DNA of 8,520 nt from positions 1 through 8,520 of the forward strand of contig JAUXBS010000036.1 of assembly GCA_030619245.1 (NCBI GenBank), written 5' to 3'. The DNA is from Clostridia bacterium. GTDB lineage: Bacteria > UBA6262 > WVXT01 > JAUXBS01. Shown one piece after another: positions 1 to 5,937 of the stretch (its first letter is position 1; each line of letters starts with the position of its first letter). The position numbers and the translations under genes were made by a program. The notes beneath the pieces were generated by a model. That model was not told where the DNA came from. It ran no database searches and saw only the letters and a program-made list of their open reading frames with translations.

Positions 1-121
1 CTTCGGTTGTATTCTGCACCCAACCGTTTACTCCGTACTTCGAGGCAAGCCTGTGTATGAATGGCCTGAAACCCACTCCCTGAACAATACCATGAAAAAT
101 TATCCTAACCCTGGTCTCCAC
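1..121 (-). CDS. hypF: HypF carbamoyltransferase, N-terminal fragment (cut by window edge)
   Basis: HypF makes the cyanide ligands of the [NiFe] active site from carbamoyl phosphate, working with HypE in the cytoplasm. Only the first 40 codons are visible; the gene runs off the left edge. They read as the N-terminal acylphosphatase domain: the signature [14 protein letters not shown] lies at residues 13-26, with catalytic Arg19, and NGWVQN follows at 31-36, with the likely catalytic Asn36. The proposed start is GTG at 121-119. Upstream lies a pure purine tract (minus strand) that cannot contain ATG, GTG or TTG and carries AGGAAG about ten bases before the GTG, so this is the nearest usable start. 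A stand-alone acylphosphatase would share this domain, but the RPF wording and the position after hypA favour HypF. It is separated from hypA by a repeat element. Confidence 0.88.
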   Translation of the reverse strand, partial: METRVRIIFHGIVQGVGFRPFIHRLASKYGVNGWVQNTTE

Positions 122-129
122 TATCGATA

Positions 130-170
130 TTCTTCCTTTTCTTCTCCTTTTTCTTTTTTCTCTTCCCTTT
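130..170 (-). promoter_or_regulatory. 41-base polypurine leader carrying the hypF ribosome binding site
   Basis: The plus strand is pyrimidine without interruption from 130 to 170, so the hypF mRNA leader would be 41 consecutive purines. It contains several Shine-Dalgarno-like stretches (GGGAAG, AGGAG, AGGAAG); the last is about ten bases before the GTG start. The purine run is seen directly. Its role as an enhanced ribosome-loading region for a weak GTG start is inference. Confidence 0.5.
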
Positions 171-202
171 GAATATAGACTTTTTAATAAGGGTGTTTTC
201 CC

Positions 203-216
203 ACAATCATGATTGT
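203..216. repeat. 14-bp perfect palindrome between hypA and hypF
   Basis: ACAATCATGATTGT at 203-216 equals its own reverse complement. It lies between the left end of the inverted-repeat element and the hypF leader, about 80 bases before the GTG start. Its length and position would suit a dimeric regulator's operator, but I recognise no known regulator site, and a chance palindrome in AT-rich DNA is possible. Confidence 0.35.
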
Positions 217-231
217 TTAAGACGGTATTGT

Positions 232-365
232 ATAATGGGGTCAGGTCTCTACATTTTACAAAAGCTGAATTGGTCGAGCAATTAATGAGCAGCCATTAAT
301 CAAGCGTATTAAATAAAATTGCTTATTGCCATATTTTGTTAAATGTCGAGACCTGACCCCATTAT
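232..365. repeat. 134-bp inverted-repeat element (MITE- or REP-like), GGGGTCAGGTC ends
   Basis: The left arm (232-263) and the reverse complement of the right arm (334-365) match at 30 of 32 positions; both begin ATAATGGGGTCAGGTCTC. The central 70 bases hold further pairing: ATTAATG (281-287) with CATTAAT (294-300), and AGCAATT (277-283) with AATTGCT (317-323). No reading frame of useful size and no convincing target duplication are seen. The same core recurs at 763-836, so this is a dispersed family. From memory, such GGGGTCAGGTC ends occur beside REP-associated Y1 tyrosine transposases in metagenomic genomes, so a non-autonomous element mobilised in trans is the best guess. In RNA it would form a long hairpin downstream of hypA, without a following U-tract. 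Confidence 0.75.
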
Positions 366-709
366 TCTCCTTCTATGCTTTCAACATGCACCTTCATCCC
401 GCTTACTATCTCAAGCCGCATGCCGCCGCAGTCCGGGCATTTCATCACTACTTCATCTCCGCCGGCTGTAACCCTGCCGCAGTCTTTGCACTTTGCTTTC
501 AGGGTTTCTTTGACAACCCGGAGTTCCGCTCCTTCGGCAATTGAACCGGGCAATATATGGTCAACAAAGCTGTGCCTCAGAAAATCCTCTTCCACTCCTG
601 ACGCCTCTCCCAGCTTCAACACTATCTTGCTGACCTTTTTTATGCTGTTCTTTTCCGCCTCTTTTTTTACAATCTCAAATAAATCCTGCGCCATGCCAAG
701 TTCATGCAT
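362..709 (-). CDS. hypA: HypA, nickel-delivery protein for [NiFe] hydrogenase maturation
   Basis: HypA hands nickel, together with HypB, to the hydrogenase large subunit once the Fe(CN)2CO centre is in place. The 115-residue product is normal length for the family. It starts MHEL, which provides the nickel-binding His2, and carries the structural zinc site as two CxxC pairs: Cys74/Cys77 and Cys91/Cys94 (CPDC). The ATG at 709 is fixed by the MHEL start and has GGAG about eleven bases upstream. A 126-base gap separates it from hycI, and that gap contains tandem repeats and a candidate promoter, so hypA may be transcribed separately as well as by read-through. Its TAA stop (362-364) lies inside the right arm of the inverted-repeat element. 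HypB is not in the window. Confidence 0.95.
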   Translation of the reverse strand: MHELGMAQDLFEIVKKEAEKNSIKKVSKIVLKLGEASGVEEDFLRHSFVDHILPGSIAEGAELRVVKETLKAKCKDCGRVTAGGDEVVMKCPDCGGMRLEIVSGMKVHVESIEGE

Positions 710-745
710 ATTTCTTCTCCGCTTCTTTTTTATAAATTAATCTTA

Positions 746-774
746 ATTCTATAATTGAAACTCAAAAATGTAAA
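746..774 (-). promoter_or_regulatory. Candidate sigma-70-type promoter for hypA
   Basis: On the minus strand, TTTACA (774-769) and TAGAAT (751-746) are separated by exactly 17 bases. Each hexamer matches the TTGACA/TATAAT consensus at five of six positions. Transcription would start near 738-740, giving a leader of about 30 bases that includes the GGAG ribosome binding site. The -35 hexamer is the edge of the first GGCCTGACCC repeat unit. The region is AT-rich, so chance matches are common, and no start site is proven. Confidence 0.45.
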
Positions 775-836
775 GGCCTGACCCTTTTTTGTTAAGGCCT
801 GACCCTTTTTTGTAAAATGTTAAGACCTGACCCCAT
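763..836. repeat. Tandem copies of the GGGGTCAGGTC-family repeat arm
   Basis: Two direct copies with a 21-base period (771-791 and 792-812) differ at one position and centre on AGGCCTGACCC. They run into a third, longer copy at 808-836 ending in AGACCTGACCCCAT. That third copy matches the right arm of the 134-bp element (334-365) at 27 of 32 aligned positions and has the same orientation. No opposite arm is seen nearby, so these look like half-elements or remnants. They fill most of the gap between hycI and hypA, and the last copy touches the hycI stop codon. Confidence 0.75.
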
Positions 837-1312
837 CAAAAAAGCTTTGTTATTTCATCTATTGCTTTGCTGACCGCAGGGGAAATTGGTTTCCCGAATC
901 CAAGTTCCGCCGGCTGGATTCCTATAAGAAATATGTCTGTATTGATTTCTGATTTTATGAAGTCCATTGTCAACTTTAACGAAGCATTGTGGGTAGAAAG
1001 GCTATTATCAATTATATCGTCATAATTAAGGATTTTTATTGTACCCGGAGAAACCTTCATGTCTGCTATGTCCACGAGCAGTACCGTATCCGGCTTTTCA
1101 TTGATTATCTTCCGGAGATAATTTTCAGGCGTTTCCCCGACGTCCAGCAATTTGTACCTGTCAGGCAGGGATTTCTTTTCGCTTAACCTCTTTATGATTT
1201 CAGGGCCCGCGCCGTCATCGCCCTTCATTATATTGCCTATACCGACAATATAAATCTTCCGGTTTAGTTTTGGTCTTATTTTTAATAATTCAGGATTGAT
1301 AGAATCAAACAT
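836..1312 (-). CDS. hycI: HycI-type hydrogenase maturation endopeptidase (family M52)
   Basis: This protease removes the C-terminal tail of a [NiFe] hydrogenase large subunit after nickel insertion, closing the active site. The 158 residues show the family hallmarks: GIGNIMKGDDGAGP at 24-37, DVGETPENY at 57-65, a VDIAD segment with Asp81, STHNASL with His108, and the HycI-like GIQPAELGFGKPISPAV at 131-147. By family alignment Asp33, Asp81 and His108 would be the nickel-sensing ligands. Its likely substrate is in the same operon: the large subunit ends in a 35-residue tail after DPCYCCTER. The ATG start at 1312 follows the FeS gene by 24 bases with only a weak GGAA ribosome site. About 20 residues precede the fold, slightly more than usual. 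The TGA stop sits at the edge of a dispersed repeat. Confidence 0.93.
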   Translation of the reverse strand: MFDSINPELLKIRPKLNRKIYIVGIGNIMKGDDGAGPEIIKRLSEKKSLPDRYKLLDVGETPENYLRKIINEKPDTVLLVDIADMKVSPGTIKILNYDDIIDNSLSTHNASLKLTMDFIKSEINTDIFLIGIQPAELGFGKPISPAVSKAIDEITKLF

Positions 1313-1336
1313 GTTATGTTTCCGCAGGAAATCTTA

Positions 1337-1948
1337 TTATCCCCAGATATCTTTAACAACAGTCTTATGCCTGCACTTCGGGCATAAAACCCTGAACATG
1401 TTTGCCCTTCCTTCAGGTGAGAGCTTCTCAGCAGGATCTTCTTTTATTAATCCCATTTCTTTCTGGGAAGTTAACATCAATACAGGATTACCCGAGGCAA
1501 GCAGCCCGAGTTTTTTTGCCAGAAATACAAGCTGGTCTTTGGGCCCGATAACTTCACCGCATTCCTGGCACAGAATAAGTTCCTTCTCCACTTCTTCAAC
1601 AGCAAGCTTCCTGTCAAATAATGCCAGCGCGTATTCATGTGTCTGTATTATCCCTTTTTCGGTAGGGCAGTTAGCCACGCACTGCCCGCAGAAAATACAG
1701 ATATCATAATGAAGCACCAGCTTCCTGGTTGACTTGCCGTTCTTGTTTATCTTTTCAATGACTTCGATTGCATCCGCGGGGCACACCTCCGCGCAGGCGC
1801 CGCAGCCTATACATTTATCTTCAACGTATTCGGGCTTGCCGCGGAAGTTTTCCGCAACATACGGCTCGTAAGGGAACTTGCTTGTATAAGGCCCCTTGAG
1901 CAACGCCTTGATGGCTTCTCTTAATTCTCTAAGTTTCGGATACCTCAT
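1337..1948 (-). CDS. Hydrogenase ferredoxin-like subunit, 2x[4Fe-4S] (NuoI/HycF/MbhN type)
   Basis: This peripheral subunit carries electrons from ferredoxin or another donor towards the NiFe site, as NuoI does in complex I. The 203 residues contain two classical [4Fe-4S] motifs: Cys46/49/52 with Cys56-Pro, and Cys84/87/90 with Cys94-Pro. A C-terminal part of about 100 residues adds two CxxC pairs, Cys127/130 (CQEC) and Cys189/192 (CPKC), which look like a zinc ribbon or rubredoxin-like site. A comparable cysteine-rich tail is known to me in HycF/HyfH of formate hydrogenlyases, so HycF is the closest analogue. The N-terminus (RELREAIKALLKGPYTSKFP) is the usual NuoI-like amphipathic lead. The ATG at 1948 has GAGG five bases upstream and lies 14 bases after mrpG. 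Its place after the Mrp block rather than beside the other hydrogenase genes is notable. Confidence 0.9.
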   Translation of the reverse strand: MRYPKLRELREAIKALLKGPYTSKFPYEPYVAENFRGKPEYVEDKCIGCGACAEVCPADAIEVIEKINKNGKSTRKLVLHYDICIFCGQCVANCPTEKGIIQTHEYALALFDRKLAVEEVEKELILCQECGEVIGPKDQLVFLAKKLGLLASGNPVLMLTSQKEMGLIKEDPAEKLSPEGRANMFRVLCPKCRHKTVVKDIWG

Positions 1949-1962
1949 TTAAACCTCAATAT

Positions 1963-2292
1963 TTATTTTTTATCCTTTTCATACATATCACAAACGCTTT
2001 TATCCCATAACTTCACACCGTACAGGTGGGCGCCGCGCGCTAAAGCATGGGCGGCAGTCGGTGAAGTCAACAGTATGAATACGGCGCAGATAATGGCTTT
2101 TAGCGCTATAGGAGAACAAATTCCCTTAAGAACAACGCAGCCTGCAAGTATGAGGCACGTCCCCATGGTAACACACTTGGTTGCTGCCTGAAGCCGGTTA
2201 TATATATCAGGCAGTCTTACCAGGCCTATACACCCTGCCAGTTCAAAGAAAATACCTATCGTTATTAATATCAAGCCTATTGTATCACTCAT
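1963..2292 (-). CDS. mrpG: MrpG/MnhG/MbhC small membrane subunit of the antiporter module
   Basis: MrpG is a three-helix membrane subunit needed for a working Mrp complex. The 109-residue product shows the family signature GLVRLPDIYNRLQAATKCVT near residues 23-42 and the later TSPTAAHALARGAH segment, with hydrophobic stretches between. A longer in-frame start exists at 2328, but it would overlap mrpF by 44 bases. The ATG at 2292 is preferred because AGGGG lies five bases upstream, it overlaps mrpF by only eight bases, and it places the first helix right after MSDT as in relatives. The C-terminus is a short charged tail. Confidence 0.92.
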   Translation of the reverse strand: MSDTIGLILITIGIFFELAGCIGLVRLPDIYNRLQAATKCVTMGTCLILAGCVVLKGICSPIALKAIICAVFILLTSPTAAHALARGAHLYGVKLWDKSVCDMYEKDKK

Positions 2293-2557
2293 CAAAACCC
2301 CTGCCTTCCAAAAACTTAGCCAGCGCAAGCGTTCCTATAAAACTAAGGAGCGCCCAGGCAATTGCTATGTTTATATAGAAATCCTTACCGGTAACTATTG
2401 ACAGTATCGCGCAGAAACCAACCATGACTATGCCCATGATATCAATTGCAACCGTCCGGTCCGGGGCTGTCGGCCCTGAACTGATACGGTAAATACACAG
2501 TGAGCAACATGCCAATAAAGCGCCAAAAAATACCTGGTAAATTAGTGCTGCATTCAT
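2285..2557 (-). CDS. mrpF: MrpF/MnhF/MbhB small membrane subunit of the antiporter module
   Basis: MrpF is a three-helix membrane subunit of Mrp antiporters and Mrp-derived hydrogenases. The product has 90 residues, normal for the family. The typical GPTAPDRTVAIDIMG segment follows the first helix at about residues 28-42, and two further hydrophobic helices complete the protein. The ATG overlaps the mrpE stop as ATGA, and GAGG lies eight bases upstream within the mrpE coding end. The protein ends GFDE, its TGA overlapping the mrpG start by eight bases. Translational coupling on both sides is likely. Confidence 0.92.
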   Translation of the reverse strand: MNAALIYQVFFGALLACCSLCIYRISSGPTAPDRTVAIDIMGIVMVGFCAILSIVTGKDFYINIAIAWALLSFIGTLALAKFLEGRGFDE

Positions 2558-3054
2558 TCGAATATCCTCGTAAGAATTTTTTCAAACTTCCGGATGATTA
2601 TTCTGCTCGCTTCTTCAATATCCTGGCTTTCCACGTTAATCCAGTGAATATATATATAACCATCATCCGTTAAATCCACGGTTAAAGTACCGGGGGTAAG
2701 AGTAATTGAATTACACAGGGCAGCCAGTCCGGACTTGCTCTTAATACTGGTTTTCACCTTTACAATACCCGGATTGATGGGCATGCTTGGATGGAATACC
2801 CTGTACACCACATCAAAGTTTGCCAGCAGGCACCAGTAAAAAAATACAGGTAAATACACTAAAAACCAGAAGTACCTTCTTATATCAAACAATTTACGGG
2901 GTTCTTCAGCGAAAGTCTCGCCAAATATGAGCGCAGTCAGCAGGGCAGCAAACAAACCGACAACAACGCCCTGCAACTCCAGGCAGGTTTCACGCTGATA
3001 TGTCAAAAGCATCCAGGTTATGAATGAAATTATGAATAAAACCATTTTTCGCAT
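2554..3054 (-). CDS. mrpE: MrpE/MnhE/MbhA subunit of the antiporter module
   Basis: MrpE is an Mrp subunit with N-terminal membrane helices and a small cytoplasmic domain. The 166 residues begin with two closely spaced hydrophobic segments. A third membrane stretch follows (YFWFLVYLPVFFYWCLLANF), then the diagnostic NSITLTPGTLTVDL, typical of the family's soluble domain, at about 115-128. The ATG at 3054 has GGAG about six bases upstream and starts 18 bases after mrpD, the only non-overlapping junction in the mrpB to mrpG run. In Pyrococcus Mbh the homologue (MbhA) opens the operon; here the order follows ordinary mrp operons instead. Confidence 0.92.
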   Translation of the reverse strand: MRKMVLFIISFITWMLLTYQRETCLELQGVVVGLFAALLTALIFGETFAEEPRKLFDIRRYFWFLVYLPVFFYWCLLANFDVVYRVFHPSMPINPGIVKVKTSIKSKSGLAALCNSITLTPGTLTVDLTDDGYIYIHWINVESQDIEEASRIIIRKFEKILTRIFE

Positions 3055-3072
3055 TTAAGACTCCAGAAAATA

Positions 3073-4560
3073 TTATCCTAATACCCTGACCGCATACGCA
3101 GTGCCCTTCATAAGCGCATCAACAGCCGGGCCCAGTATGTCGATGTTATCAAACAAACCCGTGTTAAGCAACGGGAGCAGCAACACACACATTACTATAC
3201 ACAACAGGGCAAGCAGCACCATTGACAACCTCATCAATACCGGCACTTCCTCTATATCTTTCCATTTGTCCTTTAGTTTATCAAAAAAGGCATACTTCTG
3301 AACTTTAAGGAATGAAGCAAGCGTAAGAATGCTTGCAAATACCGCCAGCGCCGCAAATACAGGGCGCCCTGCCTGTATACAGGCAGCAATAATAATGAGT
3401 TTACTCCAGAACCCGTTAAATGGAGGTATGCCTGCAATAGACATTGAAGCCACAAGAGAAGTACCCCCGGTAACAGGCATTTTCTCCTTCATGCCTCCCA
3501 GTTCATCCAACTGCCTTGTGCCTGTTGAATACTCAATAGCGCCGGCATTCAGGAACAACAGGGATTTAAATACTGAATGATTAATAAGGTGGAATAATCC
3601 TCCAAGTATCCCCAGTGGAGTACCCAGCCCAATACCCAGGATAATATAACCTACCTGGCTTATACTGTGGTACGCAAGCAGTCTTTTGAAATCCCACTGG
3701 CCAAGCGCAAGCAGCACCCCAATTACCATTGAAACAGCCCCCAGCACCATTAATATGTTGAGGATTGTGTCCGTTACCCCGATAACATTGAACAATATCC
3801 TTGCCAGCGTATATATACCAAGCGCTTTAATTAAAACACCGGAAAGCATTGATGAGATAGGAGCCGGCGCCGATGGATGCGCATCAGGAAGCCAGGCATG
3901 GAACGGCACCAGGGCTGCCTTCAGGCCAAACCCCATAATAAACAATGCAACTGCAAACAGCAGGGCGTTGTTCATTCCGCTCAGGCTTATCTGCTCTGAA
4001 ACCTGAGCCATGTTCAGAGAACCAATGGAACCATATGTTATTCCAATACCCAGCAGTATGAAAGCAGAAGCCACAGTACCGAGAACAAGGTATTTGAAGG
4101 ACGCCTCAATTTCTTCATGCTCACAGCCAAACCCCACAAGAGCGTAAGAAGCTACTGAAGCTATTTCCAGGAAGACATACAGGTTAAACAGGTCACCGCT
4201 CAGGACAACACCGTTCATTCCCGCAACCATAAGCAGGAACAGGCTGTAGTAACGGAGTTTAGAAGTATACCTGTCCATATAATTTACAGAAAACAGGGTT
4301 GAGGCAAATGCAATTACATTTACAGCTATGAGTAACAGCACGCTTAATCCGTCAAGAACCATAACGATACCTATGGGCGCCTCCCAGGCTCCCATGGAAT
4401 ATATCCCTGTTTTCCCTATTACCGAAAAAGACATGCCCGCAAGGATAAGTGTTGTTATATTGCCCGCTATGTCAGGAAACCATTTAAACTTCCTGGATAA
4501 CATTGGGATTATGAAAGCAACTGCCAGCGGCAGAGCAACAAATAATGGAATTATGTTCAA
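3073..4560 (-). CDS. mrpD: MrpD/MbhH antiporter-like ion-translocating membrane subunit
   Basis: This large antiporter-like subunit of the Mrp/complex I family conducts protons or exchanges Na+ and H+ across the membrane. The 495-residue product is full length. The conserved charged residues are present: Glu132 in TM5 (LYVFLEIASVASYAL), Lys214 in TM7 (GFGLKAALVPFHAWLPDA), Lys245 in TM8, and Lys387 in TM12 after GIPPFNGFWS. The QWDFKRLLAYHSISQVGY segment (288-305) is typical. The start codon is TTG at 4560, overlapping the mrpC stop as TTGA, with AGGAG nine bases upstream; the next ATG in frame (residue 20) would remove most of TM1. With the TM5 glutamate intact, this is the better candidate of the two antiporter-like subunits for canonical ion transport. 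Confidence 0.94.
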   Translation of the reverse strand: MNIIPLFVALPLAVAFIIPMLSRKFKWFPDIAGNITTLILAGMSFSVIGKTGIYSMGAWEAPIGIVMVLDGLSVLLLIAVNVIAFASTLFSVNYMDRYTSKLRYYSLFLLMVAGMNGVVLSGDLFNLYVFLEIASVASYALVGFGCEHEEIEASFKYLVLGTVASAFILLGIGITYGSIGSLNMAQVSEQISLSGMNNALLFAVALFIMGFGLKAALVPFHAWLPDAHPSAPAPISSMLSGVLIKALGIYTLARILFNVIGVTDTILNILMVLGAVSMVIGVLLALGQWDFKRLLAYHSISQVGYIILGIGLGTPLGILGGLFHLINHSVFKSLLFLNAGAIEYSTGTRQLDELGGMKEKMPVTGGTSLVASMSIAGIPPFNGFWSKLIIIAACIQAGRPVFAALAVFASILTLASFLKVQKYAFFDKLKDKWKDIEEVPVLMRLSMVLLALLCIVMCVLLLPLLNTGLFDNIDILGPAVDALMKGTAYAVRVLG

Positions 4561-4904
4561 CCTTTCAATCTCCTCATTTCAGTTATATCGAATGTCCCGT
4601 ATCTCTCGTACAATCTTATACATAATGCCACCATCAATGCAATGACCCCAAGGCTTATAACAATTGATGTAAGGACCAGCGCCTGCGGCAATGGGTCAAC
4701 CGAGTTCTTTGTAAATTCCACCAGGTCCGCGCCCCTGGTAATAATAGGAGCAACACCGCCAATCCTGTAACCAAGAAATATTAAAAACAGGTTAACGGCA
4801 TATTCCATGATTATTAAACCAAGCACTATTTTAATAATGTTCTTCTTTACAAGGACTCCGTACAGCCCTACCATGAATAGTACCAGGCAAAGCGTATATA
4901 TCAT
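4557..4904 (-). CDS. mrpC: MrpC/MbhG (NuoK-like) membrane subunit
   Basis: MrpC is the NuoK-like three-helix subunit that sits beside the antiporter-like subunits and takes part in the ion path. The 115 residues include Glu34 in the second helix (IIMEYAVNLF, the NuoK-type glutamate) and the family signature DPLPQALVLTSIVIS at 70-84. The ATG overlaps the mrpB stop as ATGA, with GAGGGACGAGGA immediately upstream in the mrpB coding end. The downstream mrpD overlaps it by four bases, so coupling is likely on both sides. Confidence 0.94.
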   Translation of the reverse strand: MIYTLCLVLFMVGLYGVLVKKNIIKIVLGLIIMEYAVNLFLIFLGYRIGGVAPIITRGADLVEFTKNSVDPLPQALVLTSIVISLGVIALMVALCIRLYERYGTFDITEMRRLKG

Positions 4905-5386
4905 TCCTCGTCCCTCATTTCAGTCTGTATCATCTCAAACTTATCCCCCTTCTTCACAACCCTGAGTACAGCAAAAATGACAAATACCATAAACAGGGAG
5001 CTTCCTACTTTAATCGCAATTGCTATATTGCTAAGAATTATGGTTCCAGCGCTGAACAGGTGAAAATCCTGCCCGGGATTATTCTTCTGAATAAAGTTGA
5101 TGAAGAAACTGCCCCCTATTAATATTCCCAGCAGGGCAATAAACAAAAACATCAAGGCTCCGATACTGTCAAGTTCTGACGCCAGTGATTTGCTTATTCT
5201 CTCAAGAGCCTTCTCCTTGCCGAAGGCAAGAATCAAGAGAATAAATGAACAGGCAATAATAACACCGCCGGCAAACCCGCCTCCGGGAGTCAAATGCCCG
5301 TAAAGGGTTATGTATATTCCATAAAGGAATATAAAACTCTTTACACACCTGGCTATTCTTTTTACTATTAACGTCATCCCGGTCAT
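4901..5386 (-). CDS. mrpB: MrpB/MbhF membrane subunit of the antiporter module
   Basis: MrpB forms part of the Mrp membrane core between the MrpA C-terminal part and MrpC. The 161 residues contain the diagnostic GHLTPGGGFAGGVI at 30-43, after a first helix, followed by three hydrophobic segments and a charged C-terminal tail. The ATG at 5386 overlaps the preceding gene as ATGA, and GGGGA lies five bases upstream; an in-frame ATG at residue 4 is a less favoured alternative. Four helices and this length match MbhF/MrpB. Confidence 0.93.
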   Translation of the reverse strand: MTGMTLIVKRIARCVKSFIFLYGIYITLYGHLTPGGGFAGGVIIACSFILLILAFGKEKALERISKSLASELDSIGALMFLFIALLGILIGGSFFINFIQKNNPGQDFHLFSAGTIILSNIAIAIKVGSSLFMVFVIFAVLRVVKKGDKFEMIQTEMRDEE

Positions 5387-5937
5387 TTGTTCCCCGTTTC
5401 TTTTTGTTTCTTTCTGGCTTTTGACCTCAGTATAGCAAGCGCCCCTAAAATAGCAGTAAACAGCACCGTGGCTTCTCCAAGAGTATCATAAGCGCGATAA
5501 TCCAGTATCACTGAACTTACTATGTTCGCCGCTCCTGTGTCCTTCAAACCCCGGCTTATATACGTGTTTGAAGGAGCGTCACTGAAAAGAGCGATAATCG
5601 GCTGTCCGAACTGAGGTAAATCATTGAAAACCTTGATCCCGAATATAAAAATTACAAACAACAGGACGATACTCACTGCCATGCCAAAAAATTCCCTGTC
5701 TCCTGAAATTGCCGTTGTGTCCCTGTTTATGGTGGCGCGGATCAATATAACCAGCACCAGGACCTCCACTACAACCTGAACGATGGCAATGTCGGGCGCC
5801 GCCAGGAACAGGAAGGCAACACTGCATGTAAGGCCGACCGTTCCCACTGAAATTACAGCGGCAAGAAGGTCTTTGGTCTCCAACGCAATTATTGACCCAA
5901 CTATCATAAGAATAAGTAAAACAAACAAAATCTCCAT
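5383..5937 (-). CDS. MrpA C-terminal-type subunit (fused MbhD-MbhE equivalent)
   Basis: The product corresponds to the C-terminal part of MrpA, which in Pyrococcus Mbh is two proteins, MbhD and MbhE. The 184 residues start with an MbhD/DUF4040-like half: helices around ETKDLLAAVISVG and the signature LAAPDIAIVQVVVEVLVLV (45-63), with acidic Asp49 and Glu58 in the membrane. An MbhE-like half follows, with NIVSSVILDYRAYDTLGEAT (138-157), where Glu155 is the conserved family glutamate, and a last helix before a basic tail. The start overlaps the upstream stop by one base (TAATG), with AAAGG about nine bases ahead. Together with the 600-residue protein it totals 784 residues, about the size of a one-piece MrpA, so this is a split mrpA. 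Confidence 0.88.
   Translation of the reverse strand: MEILFVLLILMIVGSIIALETKDLLAAVISVGTVGLTCSVAFLFLAAPDIAIVQVVVEVLVLVILIRATINRDTTAISGDREFFGMAVSIVLLFVIFIFGIKVFNDLPQFGQPIIALFSDAPSNTYISRGLKDTGAANIVSSVILDYRAYDTLGEATVLFTAILGALAILRSKARKKQKETGNK

Noticed and set aside
171..202. Promoter for hypF using TATATT near 172-178 as a -10 box
   Set aside because: No acceptable -35 hexamer lies 16-18 bases upstream; the best match has only about three of six consensus bases.
232..365. Rho-independent terminator after hypA
   Set aside because: The arms could pair in RNA, but the loop is about 70 bases and no U-tract follows on the minus strand; a mobile repeat explains the palindrome better.
375..740. Plus-strand open frames across the hypA region (for example 326-544 and 375-740)
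   Set aside because: They lie antisense to hypA, which has clear HypA motifs; their translations show no recognisable family and they are shadows.
763..836. CRISPR array
   Set aside because: The repeats are about 21 bases apart with no unique spacers between them, only poly-T links.
2293..2328. Longer N-terminus for mrpG starting at 2328
   Set aside because: It would add 12 residues not typical of the family and overlap mrpF by 44 bases, while the ATG at 2292 has a good ribosome site and a compact overlap.
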